From Massilia sp. Leaf139 (GTDB lineage Bacteria > Pseudomonadota > Gammaproteobacteria > Burkholderiales > Burkholderiaceae_D): a DNA stretch of 64,000 nt. Within the stretch, counting starts at the first letter, position 1. The number at the start of each line of letters is the position of its first letter. Location of the stretch: positions 1,398,976-1,462,975 of the forward strand of contig NZ_LMOJ01000001.1 in the NCBI RefSeq assembly GCF_001424165.1. Direction: 5' to 3'. The notes under the pieces are model-generated. The model was given only the letters and a program-made list of their open reading frames with translations, made no database searches and was not told the origin of the DNA. The position numbers and the translations under genes were made by a program. This document shows, piece after piece, positions 59,735 to 64,000 of this stretch.

Positions 59735-59772
59735 ATCACACCATAACGACAAGTAGAACAACAAGCGACACG

Positions 59773-61611
59773 ATGACCAAGCGCTCCACCCTCTCCGGCA
59801 ACAACGCAGCCACCGCTCCAGACAGCACCGGGCCCCGCAAGGGCAGCCTCGCCGCGCTCAAGGGCTTGATGCCCTTCATGCTTCCCTATCGGCGCCAGTT
59901 CATCCTGGCCGGCATCGCCCTGCTGTTCGCGGCCGGCGCCACGCTGGCCATCCCCGCCGCCTTCAAGCAGATGATCGACCACGGCTTCGGCGCGCAGGCC
60001 GGCGCCCAGAGCATCCGCCACGTGGACGCCACCTTCCTCGCCCTGTTCGGCGTCGCCGCCGTGCTGGGCGTCGCCACGGCCGCGCGCTTCTACATGGTGT
60101 CCTGGCTGGGCGAGCGTGTCACGGCCGACATCCGCAGCGCAGTCTACCGTCACGTCGTGCACCAGAGCCCGGAGTTTTTCGAAACCACGCAGACCGGCGA
60201 GGTGCTCTCGCGCCTGACCACCGACACCACGCTGATCCAGACCGTGGTCGGCACCAGCATCTCGCTGGCGCTGCGCAATACCCTGCTGTTCACTGGCGGC
60301 CTGGTGATGCTGTTCGTGACCAGCGCCAAGCTGACCGCCATCATCCTGGCCCTGCTGGTGCTGGTGATCGTGCCGATCGTGCTGTTCGGCCGGCGCGTGC
60401 GTAAACTCTCGCGCGATTCGCAAGACCGCATCGCCGACGCATCGGCCCTGGCCGGCGAGATCCTGAACGCGATGCCGACCGTGCAGGCCTATACCCACGA
60501 GACCATCGAGTCCGAACGCTTCGGCCGCAGCGTCGAAGGCGCCTTCGGGGCCGCCATGCAGCGCATCCGCGCGCGCTCGCTCCTGACCATGCTGGCCATC
60601 GTGCTGGTGTTCGGCACCATCGTGTTCGTGCTGTGGCTGGGCGCGCATGCCGTGCTGGAAGGATCGATGACCGGGGGCGACCTCGGCCAGTTCATCCTGT
60701 ACGCCTCGATCGTGGCCGGCTCCATCGGCGCCCTGGCCGAAGTGATGGGCGAGGCCCAGCGCGCCGCCGGCGCCACCGAACGCCTGCTGGAACTGCTGGC
60801 CGCCCGCTCGGACATCCGCAACCCCGCGCATCCGCGCGCGCTGCCGCAGCGCTCGTCCAACGGCGCGGCGCTGGCCCTGCACGACCTGACCTTCGCCTAC
60901 CCCTCGCGCCAGGACACGGCTGCGCTGTCGCACGTGAGCCTGGCCATCCGCCCCGGCGAGACCGTGGCCGTGGTCGGCCCGTCGGGCGCCGGCAAGACCA
61001 CGCTGTTCCAGCTGCTGCTGCGCTACTACGATCCGCAGGCCGGTTCGATCACGCTCGACGACATCGACATCCGCGACCTCGACCTGCACACCCTGCGCGG
61101 CGCGATCGGCATCGTCCCGCAGGACACGGTCATCTTCTCGGCCGACGCGATGGAGAACATCCGCTACGGCCGCCCGGAAGCCTCGGACGAAGAAGTCATC
61201 GCGGCCGCGCGCCTGGCCGCCGCCCACGAATTCATCGAGCGCCTGCCGCAGGGCTACCGTTCCTTCCTCGGCGAACGCGGCGTGCGCCTGTCGGGCGGCC
61301 AGCGCCAGCGCATCGCGATCGCGCGCGCCCTGCTGAAAAATCCCCCGCTGCTGCTGCTCGACGAAGCGACCAGCGCCCTCGACGCCGAATCCGAGCGCCT
61401 GGTGCAGGGCGCGCTGGAAGCGGCGATGGTCGGCCGCACCACCGTCATCATCGCCCACCGCCTGGCGACCGTGCAGCGCGCCGACCGCATCGTGGTGATG
61501 GAAGACGGCCGGGTGGTCGAAACGGGAACCCACGCCTCGCTGGTGGCCCTCGGCGGCATCTATGCCAACCTGGCGGCACTGCAGTTCCATAACGTGCATG
61601 TCGAACATTAA
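59773..61611 (+). CDS. ABC exporter (MsbA/LmrA type, fused permease and ATPase)
   Basis: A 612-residue half-transporter. An N-terminal six-helix membrane domain (about 25-330) is followed by an ATPase with Walker A GPSGAGKTTLFQLLLRYY (near 403), signature LSGGQRQRIAIARAL (near 506) and Walker B LLLLDEATSALDAE (near 525). It probably exports lipid or drug-like compounds. The ATG at 59773 is chosen over a GTG at 59731 because the extra 14 residues look non-conserved. The gap from the previous gene is 38 bp. Confidence 0.9.
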   Translation: MTKRSTLSGNNAATAPDSTGPRKGSLAALKGLMPFMLPYRRQFILAGIALLFAAGATLAIPAAFKQMIDHGFGAQAGAQSIRHVDATFLALFGVAAVLGVATAARFYMVSWLGERVTADIRSAVYRHVVHQSPEFFETTQTGEVLSRLTTDTTLIQTVVGTSISLALRNTLLFTGGLVMLFVTSAKLTAIILALLVLVIVPIVLFGRRVRKLSRDSQDRIADASALAGEILNAMPTVQAYTHETIESERFGRSVEGAFGAAMQRIRARSLLTMLAIVLVFGTIVFVLWLGAHAVLEGSMTGGDLGQFILYASIVAGSIGALAEVMGEAQRAAGATERLLELLAARSDIRNPAHPRALPQRSSNGAALALHDLTFAYPSRQDTAALSHVSLAIRPGETVAVVGPSGAGKTTLFQLLLRYYDPQAGSITLDDIDIRDLDLHTLRGAIGIVPQDTVIFSADAMENIRYGRPEASDEEVIAAARLAAAHEFIERLPQGYRSFLGERGVRLSGGQRQRIAIARALLKNPPLLLLDEATSALDAESERLVQGALEAAMVGRTTVIIAHRLATVQRADRIVVMEDGRVVETGTHASLVALGGIYANLAALQFHNVHVEH

Positions 61612-61680
61612 AGCTGATGAAATGTTGCGCACGGGTGTTGCGCAGCGAAAAAGAATTACCGGATTTTTCGATATTATGTA

Positions 61681-61708
61681 TTGACTCACGGCAATACCGG
61701 GGTATGAT
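61681..61708 (+). promoter_or_regulatory. Promoter upstream of the chemoreceptor gene
   Basis: TTGACT at 61681-61686, a 16-base spacer and TATGAT at 61703-61708 form a good sigma-70-like promoter, 31 bp before the ATG at 61739. A FliA-type motif was looked for and not found. Confidence 0.6.
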
Positions 61709-61738
61709 CGGCATTATCTACTCTCGGTTTTCTCAGCC

Positions 61739-63757
61739 ATGACCACTCAATATCACCCGTCCAACTGGAATGTCGGCACCAAGATCAGTGCCTTCAGCTT
61801 CGCGCTCGTCGGCGCCATCATCGCCGCGCTGGTGCTGACCATTACGGTCACGACCGCCTCGCTGCTGGAGGATCGCGCCCAGCAGAACATGCAAAACGAG
61901 TTGCATGGCGTTGTCAACACCGTCGAGCTGTTCAACCGCACGGTGTCGAGCGAAGCCGTCAGCTTCGGCAGGATCTTCGGCGCCGATTTCGGCGGCAGCT
62001 TCGAAGTCGATCCCGCCGCAACCGTCGACATCGGCGGCAAGCAGGTACCTTCGCTGAAACACGATGGCAAGGTATTGAATCTCGATTTCAGCGCGCCGGA
62101 TCGCTTCAGCGCCGAGACCGGCGGCAACGCCACCATTTTCGTGGCCGACGGCGAGGACTTCGTGCGCGTCACCACCTCGGTCAAGAAGGAAAACGGCGAG
62201 CGCGCCGTCGGCACCCAGCTCGACCGCGCCAGCCCCGCCTACGCTGCCCTGAGGGACGGCAAGGTCTACGTCGGCCTGGCCAAGCTCTTCGGCAAGCAGT
62301 TCATCACCCAGTACGCTCCGGTGCGCGACGCCGCCGGCAAGGTGGTCGGCGCCCTCTACGTCGGCGTCGACATCAGTGCCGAACTGGCCGCGCTCAAGGA
62401 GCGCATCCGCGCGATCAAGGTCGGCGACACGGGCTATTTCTACGTGCTCAACGCCGCGCCCGGCAAGGCTTATGGCGAGCTGCTGGTGCACCCGAAGCGC
62501 GAAGGCGACAATATCCTCGACAGCAAGGCCTCGGATGGGCGCGCCTTCGTCAAGGAGATCCTGGAGAAAAAGAGCGGCATCATCCATTACGACTGGCAGA
62601 ATCCGGGCGAGTCGGCCGCGCGCGAGAAGGTCGTCGCCTTCGACCACTTCAAGGATTGGAACTGGGTCATCGCAGGCGGCACTTACCGCGACGAGATCAC
62701 CGAGGAAGCGGCACGCCTGCGCAACAAGTACATTGTCTTCGGCCTGGTCGCGCTGTCGGTGTTCGCCGCCTGCCTGTACGCTTTCGTGCGCGCCACCATC
62801 ACCCGTCCGCTGGCCGTCGCCCGCGACGCCGCGATGCGCATCGCCGACGGCGACCTGACGGTCAATATCGAACGCCGCCATGCTGACGAGATCGGCCTGC
62901 TGATCGATGCCATGAACGGCATCAGCCGCAAGCTCTCCACCGTGGTGGGCCAGGTGCGCATCGGCGCCGAGCAGATCGCCAACGCCTCGAATGAAATCTC
63001 GACCGGCAACCTCGACCTGTGCAGCCGCACCGAGCAGCAGGCCAGCAGCCTGGCCACGACCTCCTCGTCGATGGGCGAACTGACCGAGACCGTGCGCCAG
63101 AACGCCGAGCACGCGCGCCAGGCCAATACCCTGGCGGTGTCGGCGTCGACCATCGCCCAGAAGGGCGGCAGCATGGTGGCGCAGGTGGTGGAGACGATGG
63201 AATCGATCAACCAGTCCTCGCGCAAGATCTCGGACATCACCGGCGTCATCGACGGCATCGCCTTCCAGACCAACATCCTGGCGCTGAACGCCGCCGTGGA
63301 AGCGGCGCGCGCCGGCGAACAGGGCCGCGGCTTCGCGGTCGTCGCCGGCGAGGTGCGCAACCTGGCCCAGCGCAGCGCCGCCGCGGCGAAAGAGATCAAG
63401 ACCCTGATCGCGGCCTCGAGCGTCGACGTCGACGCCGGCCGCGAGCTGGTCTCGAAAGCCGGCGCCACCATGAACGAGGTGCTCGCCAGCGTCGGCCGGG
63501 TGACCGACATCATGGCCGACATCACGGCCGCCAGCGCCGAGCAAAGCAGCGGCATCGAGCAGGTCAACCGCGCCATCGGCGAGATGGACGACACCACCCA
63601 GCACAATGCCGCGCTGGTCGAGGAAGCCAGCGCCGCGGCGCAGGCGATGCAGGATCAGGCGGCCGAACTGGCGCGCGCGGTACGCTTGTTCAGGCTGGAT
63701 GAGGGTGTGGCGGCTGTGGAGGCGCCAATGCGCCGCCTCGCGCTGACACAGGATTAG
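61739..63757 (+). CDS. Methyl-accepting chemotaxis protein with Cache sensor
   Basis: A 672-residue chemoreceptor. A first membrane segment (about 18-38) leads to an extracytoplasmic double-Cache type sensor (about 40-325), then a second membrane segment (about 335-355), a HAMP domain ([19 protein letters not shown]) and the signalling domain with the tip [20 protein letters not shown] and [19 protein letters not shown]. It should pass ligand signals to CheA through CheW. The ligand is not known. Confidence 0.93.
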   Translation: MTTQYHPSNWNVGTKISAFSFALVGAIIAALVLTITVTTASLLEDRAQQNMQNELHGVVNTVELFNRTVSSEAVSFGRIFGADFGGSFEVDPAATVDIGGKQVPSLKHDGKVLNLDFSAPDRFSAETGGNATIFVADGEDFVRVTTSVKKENGERAVGTQLDRASPAYAALRDGKVYVGLAKLFGKQFITQYAPVRDAAGKVVGALYVGVDISAELAALKERIRAIKVGDTGYFYVLNAAPGKAYGELLVHPKREGDNILDSKASDGRAFVKEILEKKSGIIHYDWQNPGESAAREKVVAFDHFKDWNWVIAGGTYRDEITEEAARLRNKYIVFGLVALSVFAACLYAFVRATITRPLAVARDAAMRIADGDLTVNIERRHADEIGLLIDAMNGISRKLSTVVGQVRIGAEQIANASNEISTGNLDLCSRTEQQASSLATTSSSMGELTETVRQNAEHARQANTLAVSASTIAQKGGSMVAQVVETMESINQSSRKISDITGVIDGIAFQTNILALNAAVEAARAGEQGRGFAVVAGEVRNLAQRSAAAAKEIKTLIAASSVDVDAGRELVSKAGATMNEVLASVGRVTDIMADITAASAEQSSGIEQVNRAIGEMDDTTQHNAALVEEASAAAQAMQDQAAELARAVRLFRLDEGVAAVEAPMRRLALTQD

Positions 63758-63770
63758 TCTGCGGCTATGG

Positions 63771-63913
63771 CGTAGGGTGGGCATGCCCACGCGTTCACGG
63801 TGTGATCCGTTGCGGCTAAACCGGGAACGCTGACGCTCGCTGTTCACGTTACGCAGCCTTTCGGAATGTTCACGGCATGCCCCCGCACGAACGCGTGGGC
63901 ATGCCCACCCTTG
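63771..63913. repeat. Long inverted repeat, REP-like family GTAGGGTGG
   Basis: Two perfect 23-bp arms (63774-63796 and 63889-63911) flank about 92 bp. Each arm also holds the palindrome GTGGGCATGCCCAC. The element starts with GTAGGGTGG like those at 45023 and 48629. It lies just after the chemoreceptor stop. From 63914 to the window end I see nothing I recognise. Confidence 0.75.
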
Positions 63914-64000
63914 TATCTTGATCGAGTTGGTGGTTAGCTACTGCCAGCAGAGGTGAAGACCAGCTTGGGCCCACCCTTAAGGCTCGACCTTGGAAGGTAG

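Noticed and set aside
61612..61738. FliA (sigma-28) promoter before the chemoreceptor
   Set aside because: No TAAA plus GCCGATAA arrangement; a sigma-70-like pair fits better.

Overview
The window is a high-GC chromosomal segment from a betaproteobacterium, most likely of the Massilia/Telluria group (Oxalobacteraceae). This rests on gene content and order: dnaQ-rnhA-methyltransferase-gloB, a CoA-dependent aromatic cluster, many GGDEF/EAL proteins, and short REP-like hairpins starting GTAGGGTGG. I see no prophage, insertion sequence, CRISPR array or plasmid function. Coding is dense on both strands, with many 1-13 bp overlaps that suggest translational coupling.

Layout. 1-4.3 kb: branched-chain amino acid type ABC importer (fused LivM-LivG, cut by the window edge; LivH; divergent binding protein). 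4.3-8.7 kb: Nudix hydrolase coupled to a PAS-GGDEF cyclase, a 5'-truncated efflux adaptor and a PhoD-like phosphatase. 8.9-10.1 kb: exported M20 peptidase. 10.2-17.6 kb: seven-gene minus-strand operon for aerobic CoA-dependent breakdown of 2-aminobenzoate (or salicylate): CoA ligase, fused monooxygenase/Old-Yellow-Enzyme reductase, MarR, enoyl-CoA hydratase, acyl-CoA dehydrogenase, thioesterase and RidA. 17.8-20.3 kb: DUF4126, SUI1 factor, a 68-residue orphan and DUF3616. 20.5-26.2 kb: polyphosphate locus (ppk1, sixA, ppx, CYTH-CHAD). 26.2-32.4 kb: GGDEF-EAL sensor, ketimine reductase, EthD protein, metallo-beta-lactamase lipoprotein, membrane protein and tRNA-Val(CAC) with a good promoter and terminator. 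32.4-38.3 kb: dnaQ, rnhA, methyltransferase, gloB, malate synthase, LysR and a cold-shock protein. 38.6-41.4 kb: Hpt protein, upp and an AidB-type dehydrogenase. 41.4-48.6 kb: an unexplained structured-RNA candidate ahead of a GGDEF-EAL/HDOD pair, then aroC and a receiver-GGDEF-EAL regulator. 48.7-53.2 kb: CBS protein, O-acetylhomoserine sulfhydrylase operon and YihY. 53.2-61.6 kb: wrbA-led operon running through a glycolate-oxidase-type flavoprotein, an FtsX-type permease with an AttH-like partner, and an MsbA-type exporter. 61.7-63.8 kb: chemoreceptor, then a long inverted repeat of the REP-like family.

How the genes fit together. Three themes recur: aromatic and amino-acid scavenging (Liv transporter, CoA pathway, M20 peptidase, ketimine reductase), cyclic-di-GMP signalling (four GGDEF proteins, three also with EAL, plus HDOD and Hpt), and polyphosphate turnover. 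The most novel item I see is the roughly 190-nt structured RNA at about 41.48-41.68 kb. It has a perfect TATAAT box, at least four helices including a contiguous three-way junction, a U-tract end, and two competing pairings for its 5' segment.
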